This document shows, piece by piece, positions 24,393 to 33,500 of a stretch of DNA of 64,000 nt (position 1 is its first letter; each line of letters begins with the position of its first letter). The notes under the pieces were generated by a model. That model had not been told where the DNA came from, searched no databases, and saw nothing but the letters and a program-made list of their open reading frames with translations. Source of the DNA: Devosia chinhatensis. Lineage in GTDB: Bacteria > Pseudomonadota > Alphaproteobacteria > Rhizobiales > Devosiaceae. The stretch lies in NCBI RefSeq assembly GCF_000969445.1, contig NZ_JZEY01000054.1, forward strand, positions 310,001 through 374,000, written 5' to 3'. A program made the position numbers and the translations under genes.

Positions 24393-26189
24393 TCAAAGAT
24401 GCTGGGTGATAAACTGCTTCAGGTCCTTGTGTCGAGTTCGGATGGAGTCTGCGTCCCAGAGTAGATCACCATCCACTGATTTGGAGGCATACTTGGTCAG
24501 TAACTCGTTTTGAGAGACGAACGTCGATTTCGAATAGTTGGCTACCCGATCGCTGAACGACTTCTTCCCCTTCGCTGCACCGGTGGAACGTGTATCTAGA
24601 ACGAGGTTCCCCAATCGATGAAGGAACACGTCACGAAAAGGGCCCTCTACCTCATCGAGGCTGGTGGGATCCCAACGGGTCATGGCATCCAACATCGCGT
24701 CGCTGGAATCCTGGGGGGTTATGTGATCAACCCCATATTGCTCGGCGGTGTTGGAACTCTGGACGAGCTCTTTCCAGCTGAGTAGCTGCTCCCTGCACCC
24801 AGGCAACGACCGCAGGTGATTCTCGTATTTCCAGAGAACATAACGAGCGGTACGACCCAGTTGATAGAACTCGCGATCATCTATGGTGGCAAGCACCCTG
24901 TCAGGGATCCTGTGCTTGGCTCGCATTGCGACCAATTCTGCTATGACGGCGTCGAGGTTGCCTGAGAATTCGTTGGCCAGCCGCCGGACAGCACTCTCGC
25001 CCGTGTCGGCTCTTACACCGGCGAGCGAACTGGCACTGGCGAAGCGCTCCATTTCGGCGGTGACACGGCTGAACTCACTTGGCCGATGAAGCTGTGAGTG
25101 CCGCCAGGTCTTGATGAGGAGCGGCCAAAAGATAGCGGTCCGCCCTAGTACGGAGAGACTGGCCACCGGATTGGCTCCTGCGCGCGATCTCAGGATCTGC
25201 AGAGCATCACCGAATGCGTCCGCCAACTCGGCAGAGAAGCGTTTGATCAACTCACTGCGGTCGCCGTTCTTGAGGTATTTTGGCGTCTGGAGGAGGTGCC
25301 GCACCAGCTCCTTCGGCTTACGCCAGCCTTCTTCATCACCAAAGAACACTGGCGGCAGGTAAGCGGCGCAGTAGTAGCCAAGAAGCTGATCCTCACCTGG
25401 CGCCAGCGGTTCACCTTCGATCGCTTCAGCAGTGCGATACAGCCGGGCGAACTGCTGCTGCACATACCGGAGATTGTTCTCCGTGTTCTCATCGGAATGA
25501 AGATAAAGCCCGTGCATCAGGAAGCTCTTCAAGGCTTCCAAATTGGTGAGACGCTTGCCTCGGTCGTTCTGGAACTCGAAAATCTGGGTTGCCTCGATCG
25601 GGCTGTCTACAGCGTAGATCAGGATCGTGCTGTTGAAGAGAGTGTTCAACAATTCAACAAGCCGAGCGTCGCTGAACTGCTCGAGCTGGTGATCGAAGAA
25701 GCGTTTGGCTGATGTGAGCCTGTGCTGAGAGGGCGAGTTACAGTCGCTGTCGGTTGCGTGATCGTCTCCAGTCACGAAGCGCTCAAAGAACGCATCGTCC
25801 TCCTCCACCGTCCGAAACAACCTCAGCTTGCCCATCGAGAACAGTAGCCCGTAAGTGAATTCGGTGACGGTCTCGGTCTGTTCCGGGTTCTTCGACAGCC
25901 TATCCAGCAGGCAACGTGTGAAGATTGAGATCGTCGTAAGTCGTTGTTGCCCGTCCACGACGTCGTACTGCGTCAGTCGCGCATACGGCTGGGACTCGGA
26001 TCGCGTGAGTAGAACCGTGCCCAGATAATACGGGCGGCTGGCGGACGTTGGATGCGATACCAGATCGTTTAGAAAATCCTGCAGCTGAGGATCGCTCTCC
26101 CAGGCGTAGGCCCGCTGGTAATGGGGAACGCGGAAACAGTTGGTGGCGAATATCCCGCCGACGGTATTGGCGCCAATGCTGATGGGCAT
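24393..26189 (-). CDS. DUF262/DUF1524 protein, GmrSD-like type IV restriction enzyme
   Basis: 598 aa. N-terminal DUF262: VPHYQRAYAW, the nucleotide-binding-type VVDGQQRLTT near residue 78 onward, and IFEFQNDRGKRLTNLEALK. C-terminal HNH nuclease (DUF1524): VDHITPQ and about 40 residues later HRLGNLVL. This is the order of the fused GmrS/GmrD (also SspE/BrxU-like) proteins that cleave modified phage DNA, with DUF262 sensing and hydrolysing nucleotide. It stands alone here. The exact modification it recognises cannot be told. Confidence 0.8.
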   Translation of the reverse strand: MPISIGANTVGGIFATNCFRVPHYQRAYAWESDPQLQDFLNDLVSHPTSASRPYYLGTVLLTRSESQPYARLTQYDVVDGQQRLTTISIFTRCLLDRLSKNPEQTETVTEFTYGLLFSMGKLRLFRTVEEDDAFFERFVTGDDHATDSDCNSPSQHRLTSAKRFFDHQLEQFSDARLVELLNTLFNSTILIYAVDSPIEATQIFEFQNDRGKRLTNLEALKSFLMHGLYLHSDENTENNLRYVQQQFARLYRTAEAIEGEPLAPGEDQLLGYYCAAYLPPVFFGDEEGWRKPKELVRHLLQTPKYLKNGDRSELIKRFSAELADAFGDALQILRSRAGANPVASLSVLGRTAIFWPLLIKTWRHSQLHRPSEFSRVTAEMERFASASSLAGVRADTGESAVRRLANEFSGNLDAVIAELVAMRAKHRIPDRVLATIDDREFYQLGRTARYVLWKYENHLRSLPGCREQLLSWKELVQSSNTAEQYGVDHITPQDSSDAMLDAMTRWDPTSLDEVEGPFRDVFLHRLGNLVLDTRSTGAAKGKKSFSDRVANYSKSTFVSQNELLTKYASKSVDGDLLWDADSIRTRHKDLKQFITQHL

Positions 26190-26281
26190 TTCAAACTCGA
26201 TCTAAGCTGCTGACAGCACGCACATTCATGGGGTTCTGATCGCAAGTCCAGAGGGCTGCGGTAAGGATAGAGGGTACAACC

Positions 26282-27544
26282 TCACCGGCATTCCGGCAGT
26301 TCGTCCCACCGCGTCGTGTACCGCGGCGTGCGCATCTCGAACTTGGTTGAGAACGCCTCGCGCTTGATCCCCATCGCCGCCGGGAAGACGGTGGCCCGCC
26401 CCCACCGCTTGTTGGCTTCATCGAGCGCCTGCATGACCCGTGCGGCTCGCTCATGGTCGAGACCATCGAACAAGGCTTGCTGCGATCCTGATGGCGGCAC
26501 CAGGTCCTGCGTGACGATGCCGGCCTTGGCGTAGCGGTATCCCGACTTCCAGAGCTGGTCGACGGCGCGCCGGCTGGCCTTGATCAACGTCAGAGTGTCG
26601 TTGGTGGCCTCGGGCAGATCCACGGTCATCGATACGCTGCGCTGCGGTTCATCGTCGTCGAACCGGCTGGTGTGCATGAAGACGGTGACCTGGTCGGTGG
26701 CGAGGCCATGGCGCCTGAGCTTCTCGCCAAGACGAGTGGCGTAGCCGGCTACGGCTTGCTCCATCTCCGGCTTGCGGGTGACGCGTTGCCCGAACGACCG
26801 AGTGACGGCACATCCTTGGCGCACCGGCGGTACGGTCTCAAGCGGCAGGCACGATCGACCATTGAGTTCATGCACTAGCCGCTCGCCGACGACGGTCATG
26901 AGCTGCCGGGCTTGCCGCGGCTCCAGGTCTCGCACCTGACCGGCGAACTGAATGCCCATGGCGGCGAGCTTGGCTTGGTTGGCGGGCCCAATGCCCCAGA
27001 CGTCGCCGATCGGGAAGTCGGCCATTACTCGCTCTCGTTCGGTGGAGCCGCTGAGATCAAGGACGCCATCGGCCAGCTTCTTGGCCACCTTGTTGGCGAG
27101 CTTGGCAAGGGTCTTGGTTGGGCCGATACCGACGCAAGTCGGGATGCCCGACCACTGCTTGACCGTCGACCGCAGGTCCTTCGCCCAGGTGGTGCGGTCC
27201 TTCACCGGCAGCCGGCTGACGTCGATGAAGCTTTCATCGATCGAATAAATCTCTACGTCCGGGCTGAAGCGGTCGTAGATCTGGTTCAGGCGCCGGCTCA
27301 TGTCGCCATAGAGAGCATAATTGCTGGACAGCGCCACCACGCCTTCGCGCCGGCACAGGTCCTTGATCTGGAAGTACGGGTGGCCCATGCGGATGCCGAG
27401 GGCTTTTGCCTCGTTGGTGCGCGCCACGGCACAGCCGTCGTTGTTGCTGAGGACGATGACGGGACGCTTCTCGAGCCGCGGATCGAACACGCGCTCGCAG
27501 GAGCAGTAGAAGCTGTTGCCGTCGACCAGCGCGAAGGCAGTCAT
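26282..27544 (-). CDS. umuC: Error-prone DNA polymerase V catalytic subunit UmuC
   Basis: 420 aa Y-family polymerase. Start at 27544 overlaps the umuD stop (ATGA). Motifs: [17 protein letters not shown] at the N-terminus (metal-binding Asp8), [10 protein letters not shown] with the catalytic Asp-Glu pair, [18 protein letters not shown], and the helix-hairpin-helix [16 protein letters not shown]. The C-terminal little-finger and UmuC-type extension follow. With activated UmuD it carries out lesion bypass. A much longer frame upstream is antisense-like and overlaps umuD. Confidence 0.9.
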   Translation of the reverse strand: MTAFALVDGNSFYCSCERVFDPRLEKRPVIVLSNNDGCAVARTNEAKALGIRMGHPYFQIKDLCRREGVVALSSNYALYGDMSRRLNQIYDRFSPDVEIYSIDESFIDVSRLPVKDRTTWAKDLRSTVKQWSGIPTCVGIGPTKTLAKLANKVAKKLADGVLDLSGSTERERVMADFPIGDVWGIGPANQAKLAAMGIQFAGQVRDLEPRQARQLMTVVGERLVHELNGRSCLPLETVPPVRQGCAVTRSFGQRVTRKPEMEQAVAGYATRLGEKLRRHGLATDQVTVFMHTSRFDDDEPQRSVSMTVDLPEATNDTLTLIKASRRAVDQLWKSGYRYAKAGIVTQDLVPPSGSQQALFDGLDHERAARVMQALDEANKRWGRATVFPAAMGIKREAFSTKFEMRTPRYTTRWDELPECR

Positions 27545-27993
27545 TTCTTGAGATCGCGGATGGTCGCCGTCACCACGCCCCACACAGATACTTCTGTCCC
27601 TTCCGAGATCAGGAAGGGCGGCAGCTTGGCGTTCTCGTTCTGCAGCACGAAGACGCCGCCACGACGATGGAGGCGCTTGAGTGTTGGTTCGCCGTCGATG
27701 ATCGCGAGAACGATGGACCGATGCTTGGGCGCCAACGAACGGTCGACGATGACGACATCGCCGGGGAATATCTTCACGTCGATCATGCAGTCGCCGACGA
27801 CCCGCCACAGGAAGGTCGCGGTCGGGTTCTGAACTAGCACCTGGTTCAGGTCGATCATGTCCTCGATGAAGTCGTCTGCCGGCGAGGGGAAGCCGGCGTG
27901 GACGGTTTGACCGACGAGGGGCACGCTCAGCTGGATCAGCGAGGACACGGGCACCGGCATGCGGTGGTCAGCGATGGCGGTGGTGAGGTCCAT
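27541..27993 (-). CDS. umuD: UmuD-like S24 autoprotease with Cys in place of the Ser nucleophile
   Basis: 150 aa, GGAG before the ATG. The RecA-stimulated cleavage site is VHAG (Ala33-Gly34), and the Lys of the dyad is in PTLKRLHRR (Lys106). At the nucleophile, where UmuD and LexA have GDSM, this protein has GDCM (Cys69; codon TGC). The remaining S24 fold (PGDVVIVDR) is intact. A consensus LexA box lies upstream. Cys could act as a thiol nucleophile, or self-cleavage may be altered. umuC follows with overlap. Confidence 0.9.
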   Translation of the reverse strand: MDLTTAIADHRMPVPVSSLIQLSVPLVGQTVHAGFPSPADDFIEDMIDLNQVLVQNPTATFLWRVVGDCMIDVKIFPGDVVIVDRSLAPKHRSIVLAIIDGEPTLKRLHRRGGVFVLQNENAKLPPFLISEGTEVSVWGVVTATIRDLKK

Positions 27994-28036
27994 ATCGTCT
28001 CCGTCGTCGATTCCTTTCAGGATGAGCGATGGCTAC

Positions 28037-28051
28037 GAACAAAACAAGAAC
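28037..28051 (-). promoter_or_regulatory. LexA (SOS) box of umuDC
   Basis: GAAC-AAAACAA-GAAC, the alphaproteobacterial SOS operator (GTTC-N7-GTTC on the coding strand), 44 bases before the umuD start. The same 15 bases and similar flanks occur at 42559-42573. Confidence 0.85.
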
Positions 28052-28123
28052 ACTATTTGAGCTGATGCGGTTGACAGCAGTGGCTATTGATGGCCAGCGA
28101 AGGGCACCTGTCCTGCCGGAGCA

Positions 28124-29278
28124 TTACAGATGACGGGGCCGCCGGCGCGTTCGTACTCCGACAGCAGGCCAGCTCGTCTCGAAGCCATCATCGGCTTGCC
28201 AGGCCAAGCCGAACCCATTTTCATTTGCAAGCGCCAAGTCGTGCGCGCAGGGTTTGCAGCCCACGACGATGAGGAGCTTCGGGTCGCCAGCCTGTTTCTG
28301 TCGGTAATCCAGAAGTTGCCCGATAGCAGTTCGTATCGCGAACCGCACCGTAGCAGGGTCGCTCGGCTTCACCTCAACCAGCACGGTCCCGATCTCGGCA
28401 TCCTCGTACCTCAGGTCCACGCGCTCAAGGTTAGGTAGTATGCCCGTTGCACCAGAAGCCTCCAGGAAGTCCTCGAAGGCCGTCTGCAAGTGGTGGTGCT
28501 TCGGGGTAATCTGGAACTCGTTCTCCTGTAGGTAGCGCGTATAGGGATCGCTTGCGGTCGCGGCACTACGGCCAGAACCGCCGCGTGGGGGCGGCGCGTT
28601 CCGCACGTGCGGCGCAGAGACTTCGTCGAAGTCGTCTGTCGAAAGCCAACCGATAATTGGGTGGGAAGACGGCAGTGCGTCGGCGATGATGGAAAGCGCC
28701 TGGTCGGGCCTGACAGCCTGGTAGCTGCCGTGCATCTTTACGATCGCCTGACGGGGCTTCGCGGGATCTGAGGACGGAATGAGGTCGTCGGGGATTATCG
28801 GCACAGGTTTGCTGAACCAAGCGTAATGCGTCTGCGGGCAACGCCACTGCACCCACTTGTGCGCACCTTTCCAATGCCTGTCGAACTCCGACTTGCTGGA
28901 CTTTCGCTGTCTTATCCCCTCAAGCTTCCAAAGCTCGGCGCCGTAGGCACGTAACTTGAGATCCCGCGCTATCGCATCTCGGTCTTCATCCGTGTTGGTG
29001 TATACAGCGCAAGCTACCCCAACGGCATAGAACCGCCCCTCCAGCATCGTGGTCATCACGATCCCAAGGTCACCGTCCTCGGCATATTGGAACATCTGAC
29101 CCTTGCCTTGGGTATGGAATACCTTCCAACCTTTCCAAACCCAATCGGATCTGCCGTTCCACTCCTCGTGCCCATAGCCGTGATCCCCTGCATACCCGCT
29201 CGACGTGGCATCTCCGGTTGGAAAGAGATAGCCGTTCGAGTTCCACACGATCGGCTTAAGCACCACCATCTTACTCAA
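28124..29278 (-). CDS. Putative PD-(D/E)XK nuclease with unknown N-terminal domain
   Basis: 384 aa. The C-terminal third has RVDLRYEDAEIGTVLVEVKP followed by AIGQLLDY, a pattern (D ... E-x-K ... Q-x3-Y) seen in restriction-like and repair nucleases. The N-terminal half is rich in Trp, Gly and Tyr (GYAGDHGYGHEEWNGRSDW) and might be a ligand-sensing domain for modified DNA, but I do not recognise it. A Gly/Pro/Ser linker (PPPRGGSGRSAATA) separates the halves. Location among defence genes supports a restriction-type role. Confidence 0.55.
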   Translation of the reverse strand: MSKMVVLKPIVWNSNGYLFPTGDATSSGYAGDHGYGHEEWNGRSDWVWKGWKVFHTQGKGQMFQYAEDGDLGIVMTTMLEGRFYAVGVACAVYTNTDEDRDAIARDLKLRAYGAELWKLEGIRQRKSSKSEFDRHWKGAHKWVQWRCPQTHYAWFSKPVPIIPDDLIPSSDPAKPRQAIVKMHGSYQAVRPDQALSIIADALPSSHPIIGWLSTDDFDEVSAPHVRNAPPPRGGSGRSAATASDPYTRYLQENEFQITPKHHHLQTAFEDFLEASGATGILPNLERVDLRYEDAEIGTVLVEVKPSDPATVRFAIRTAIGQLLDYRQKQAGDPKLLIVVGCKPCAHDLALANENGFGLAWQADDGFETSWPAVGVRTRRRPRHL

Positions 29279-29298
29279 TTTGCTCTCCCGTAGATGTC

Positions 29299-29844
29299 CT
29301 AAACATCCTGCAACATCGCCATGCGCTTCGTAATCTGGCTGAACGTCATCGGCAGGAACGACTGGTGATCAACGCCACAGTCCCACCGGCGGCGCGTGGA
29401 GGGGATCCGGTCATGGGTATGCCCATGGAAGTGCAGGTCACCCGAGAAGTAGCCTTCCCACTCCATAAGCGGGTAGTGGCAGAGGACGACCTTGCAGTCG
29501 CGCGCCACGAGGGTGCGGATGTCGTCGACGCTTGCCCAGTCCAGCTTTGTGCGCACTTCCTCCCCATCATGGTTGCCCACGATCAGCCTCTTGATCCCGT
29601 GGAGGCGTTTGAAGTTCGTCGCTACCTCATCGAATGGTACATCGTCTCCGGCTACGTCACCCAGGTGCCAAACCGTATCCCGAGGCTGAACCAGGTCGTT
29701 CCATTTGCGGACAAGGTCACGATCGTGCGCCTTGATGCCAGGGTAGGGCCGTGCCGCCATATCGAGGATCCCGGTATGACCGAAGTGCGTATCACCGACG
29801 AACCAGTGCCTATGGTCGATCACTGTCAGGTTGGCGTTGCTCAT
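29299..29844 (-). CDS. Calcineurin-like metallophosphoesterase
   Basis: 181 aa with the full metal-binding signature in order: FVGDTHFGH (15-23), HLGDVAGDD, VGNHDGEE, CHYPL and HGHTHDR. It is of the small phosphoesterase type found in phages and islands. Substrate is unknown; it could be a nucleotide, phosphoprotein or 2',3'-cyclic phosphate. It is 20 bases before the PD-(D/E)XK gene on the same strand, perhaps one operon. Divergent from the small gene at 29927. Confidence 0.8.
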   Translation of the reverse strand: MSNANLTVIDHRHWFVGDTHFGHTGILDMAARPYPGIKAHDRDLVRKWNDLVQPRDTVWHLGDVAGDDVPFDEVATNFKRLHGIKRLIVGNHDGEEVRTKLDWASVDDIRTLVARDCKVVLCHYPLMEWEGYFSGDLHFHGHTHDRIPSTRRRWDCGVDHQSFLPMTFSQITKRMAMLQDV

Positions 29845-29926
29845 GCCAGGTGCCTCTCAATTCAGTGGTGCAGTTTATCCCCGGCGTCGGCCAAAGGCTT
29901 ATGCTTTGTCCATCAGGAGGAAGCAG

Positions 29927-30196
29927 ATGCTGCAGATATTGGCAACGGCGACTGGAACGGTGTTGGCCGCATTGGGCTGGGCGCTCCAGCGCAGAATGCG
30001 CGGAGATGCCATGGACGAGACGATCAGGCGACGGCTTCGTCTTGTCGAGCTCTACCAACGCATGAAATCGGTTGGCCTCGATGTCAGAGCGCTGGACCGG
30101 CTCGAAGGCGAACTCACTGGACCAAGAAGTGAGCAAAAAAGAGCTGAAACACCCGAAAACCAGACCGATACCGCTTCCGTCCGGGTCTTTCGTTAG
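29927..30196 (+). CDS. Small protein with N-terminal membrane helix
   Basis: 89 aa starting MLQILATATGTVLAALGWAL with AGGAGG six bases upstream; the longer frame from 29831 is less likely. One membrane helix (about 2-20), then a basic amphipathic region (RRRLRLVELYQRMKSVGLDVRALDRLEGEL) and a polar tail. No family recognised. It is the last gene of the island before the non-coding junction. Confidence 0.55.
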   Translation: MLQILATATGTVLAALGWALQRRMRGDAMDETIRRRLRLVELYQRMKSVGLDVRALDRLEGELTGPRSEQKRAETPENQTDTASVRVFR

Positions 30197-30212
30197 GCGT
30201 GAACAATGATTA

Positions 30213-30292
30213 CCGATTGGTGGTCAGTGCAGAACATTGGTTGTTAAAGCACAACTTTGGTGTTTTCACCATCACCACCAACCACCAGTCGG
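30213..30292. repeat. Nested inverted repeats at the island edge
   Basis: CCGATTGGTGGT (30213-30224) pairs with ACCACCAGTCGG (30281-30292) with one mismatch; inside are GTTGT...ACAAC and GGTG-TTTT-CACC. The segment is A+T-richer than its surroundings. It may be the end of a mobile element, a recombinase site or a structured RNA. Confidence 0.45.
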
Positions 30293-30413
30293 CAGATGAC
30301 AATAGAGAATTGACACAAGGGTTTGCGCTAAGGCGACTTCACCGGATATCGCTGAGAGCGATCGTCAACTCCTAGACGTCTCGGTTCAATCTGCGTTCCA
30401 GGCAAGACCCTTC

Positions 30414-30496
30414 CTCGACGACGCCGATGTCGAGCGTTTCTGCAACCTCCTCGACTCGATGCGCCAGCGCACCAACACGCGCTTCATGGTCATCAC
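30414..30496 (+). pseudogene. 83-bp fragment of a foreign smc gene, inverted
   Basis: Reads LDDADVERFCNLLDSMRQRTNTRFMVI on the plus strand. It matches the minus-strand smc at 30716-30798 over 83 bases with 7 mismatches (GAC/GAT, GAT/AAT, CGT/CGG, a TCG/AGC serine switch, AAC/AAT). Almost all are synonymous, so this is a homologous piece from another genome, not a recent local copy. It is inverted relative to the resident smc. Confidence 0.75.
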
Positions 30497-30582
30497 AGGG
30501 CAGGGGACCACTCTAGAGTACTTCGGATCGCATTTTACGCTTCCGGTTGACTCATCTCATGCTTCCATGCGCAGCTTATGCT

Positions 30583-33500
30583 TCACTGAACATAGACCGC
30601 TTCGCGAAAACTTTCGGCAGTCGTCAGGTCCACCGAGACGAGCTGGCTGACGCCGCGCTCGGCCATGGTCACGCCGAACAGCCGGTCCATCCGGCTCATG
30701 GTAATCGGATTGTGCGTGATGACCATGAAGCGCGTATTGGTGCGCTGGCGCATGCTGTCGAGGAGGTTGCAGAACCGCTCGACATTGGCATCGTCGAGGG
30801 GCGCATCGACCTCGTCGAGCACGCAGATCGGGGCGGGATTGGTGAGGAAGACCGCAAAGATCAGGCTCATGGCGGTGAGCGCCTGCTCGCCGCCCGACAA
30901 CAGGGTCATGGTCTGCGGCTTCTTGCCAGGCGGGCGGGCGATGATCTCGAGCCCGGCTTCCAGCGGATCCTCGCTTTCCACAAAGCTCAGCTCCGCCGTG
31001 CCGCCGCCGAACAGGGTGGTGAACAATTCCTGAAAATAGGCATTCACCTTGCCGAACGCCTCGTTGAGCCGGGCGCGGCCCTCGCGGTTGAGCGTTGAAA
31101 TGCCGGCGCGCAGCTTGGCGATGGCCTCGATGACGTCGTCGCGATCGGCCACCATGGTATCGAGCCGGGCCTGGACCTCCTCGGCTTCCTTCTCGGCACC
31201 CAGATTGACCCCGCCCAGCCGCTCGCGCTCGGCCCTCAGCCGGTCGAGCTTCTGCTCGATGGCCGGCTCGGCGGGCAAAGCCTGTTCGGGGCGGATGCCG
31301 GACGCTTCGAGCGTGCGGCTGGCCGGAATGCCCAGTGTCTCCTCGATCTGCCGCTCGATCTGCTGGCGCTGGGCCATGCTGCCCTTGAGCCGCTCCTCGA
31401 TGCGGGTCAGCTCGATGCGCACCGAATTGAGCGTATCGCCGGCGGCTTTCAGCGCCCGGTCGGCATCGCGCCATTCGGTCTGGGCGCGGCTGAGGCTGTC
31501 ACCGGCGGCCTGGTGTTCGTCTCGCGCTGTTTCGATCTGGTCTTCGAGCTGGGCGCGGCGGCTGGCAAAGCCGTCCGGCGCTTCGCTGAGCTCGGCGAGC
31601 TGCGCATTGACCTCGCCCAGGCGCTGGTCGAGGATATCGATCTGGGCGCGGGCGGCGTCACGACGGCGTTGCCAGGCTGCGCTGTCGCGGGCCAGCTGAT
31701 CGATACGGGCCTGGCGCATACGCGCGCCGGCCTCGACATTGCCGAGCGTGACGCGGGCCTGATCGGCACGGTCACGCAGGGCCAGAAGGCGTTGCTGCCC
31801 GGCTTCGACAGCATCGGCCATCGTCGTCTCGTCGCCCGCCTCGAACAGCAAGTCCTCGGCCTCGGCCTGCATCGCCTCGGCTTCGACAAGGCTGGCAGTG
31901 AGCCGGGCCTGCGCCTCTTCGAGGGTGGAGCGACGCGTGGCGAGATCGCCAGCGGCGCGTTGGGCTTTGTCATGGCCGGCCTGGGCAGCACCGATGGCAT
32001 GCTGGGCGGCACGCCAGTCCTCGCGCGCCTGGCGCTCGGCATGACGGGCTTCATCGAGCCCTTTGGCGCGGGCCTCGACATCGCGCTTCCAGGCATTGCG
32101 CTCGGCCTTGGCTCGGGTGAGTTCCTCGTCCAGCTCGGCCAGCCGGTTGCGCTGGGCCAGGCGCTGCGCGGCCGGGCTGGGCGCATCGGCAGCGGCGACG
32201 AAACCGTCCCAGCGCCACATCGCACCATCCAGCGTCACGAGGCGCTGGCCGGGCTTGAGAGCGGCCATCAGCGCCGGGCCGTCCACCGCGTCAACGAGCC
32301 CAATCTGGGCCAGGCGGCGTTCGAGCAGATTGAGCCCCCTGACATGGCGCGACAGGGGCTCGGCGCCCTGCGGCAAAGGCGGATCGTCATAGCGATCGAT
32401 GGCGATCGACCAGTGCATCGGCGCGCCGGCATCCGAGGACGCTTCGAGATCATCGCCCAGGGCGGCGCCGAGCGCGGTTTCGTAGCCGGGCGCAACCTGC
32501 AACTCGTCCATGACGGCAGGCCAGAGGCTGGCGCCGGTATTGAGCATGCGGGCCAGGGTCGAGGCTTCGGCGTCGAGCCGGGTGACGAGCGCCTCGAGCT
32601 CGGCAAGGCGCGGCCGGGCCTCGTCGAGCGCGTCCTGTGCCGACCCGGCCTGTTCTTCGGCGGCGATGGCGCGCTGTTCGGCCTGGGCGGCGTGTTCCTG
32701 CGCGGCCTCGAGTGCGGCCCGGCTGAGCCCCAGCGTCTCATCGGCATCGAGCCGGGCGACGAGTTCGCCTCGCTCGGTTTCGATATCGGCCAATTGCTGG
32801 GCAAGGCGCGTCTGGCGGCTGCGGGCATCGAGTACCGATCGCTCGGCCTGGGCGCGGCGGGCCCGCATCTGCGCCAGCGCATCGGCGGCCTCGCGGGTCT
32901 CGGCTTCGGCCGCATTGGCGGCGGCTCGGGCAGCGTCGGCCAGTTCGCGCGCGGCATCGAATGCGGCCTGGGCCTCTTCCTGCTCGGCGGTCAGCTGCGC
33001 GATCTCGTCATGATAGGCCGAAAGGGTCGTCTCGCTCTCGGCGATCAGGTCGCGTTCGCGCGTCCCGTCTGCTGCGATCTGGTGCAGGCGTCCCTCGAGC
33101 TCGACGCGGCGCTGGCCAAGCCGGCGCGCCTCGTCGGCGAGCTGTTCGGCCAGGATCGTGTAGCGTTGCAGCACCGCCCCGGTGACCGCTTCGCGCTCGC
33201 GCAGCGGGGTCAGCGCGCCCTCAGCGGTCTCGGCGGCCTGGAGCGTCAGGTGATGGGCGTGATTGGCGTCTGCCAGTGCGCGGATCAGCACCGCCTGGCT
33301 GGCCTCATTTTCTTTTTCCGCGACGCGGCTCGCCACCCAGCGCAGATGGAAGAGGGTCGCCTCGATGCGGCGGATGTCCCCCGAAAGGCTGCGATAACGG
33401 GTGGCAAGGCGCGCCTGGCGCTTGAGGGTTTCGAGCTGGGAGCCGACCTGGGCGATGATGTCGTCGACGCGCTCGAGATTGCCCTCGGCTGCGCGCAGGC

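Larger units (their letters stand above)
30197..30582. other. Non-coding island/chromosome junction
   Basis: About 390 bases between the last island gene and the smc stop codon. It holds a nest of inverted repeats (30213-30292) and a foreign smc fragment (30414-30496). The switch from accessory to core genes happens here. The exact end of the island cannot be fixed without an uninserted relative. Confidence 0.6.
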
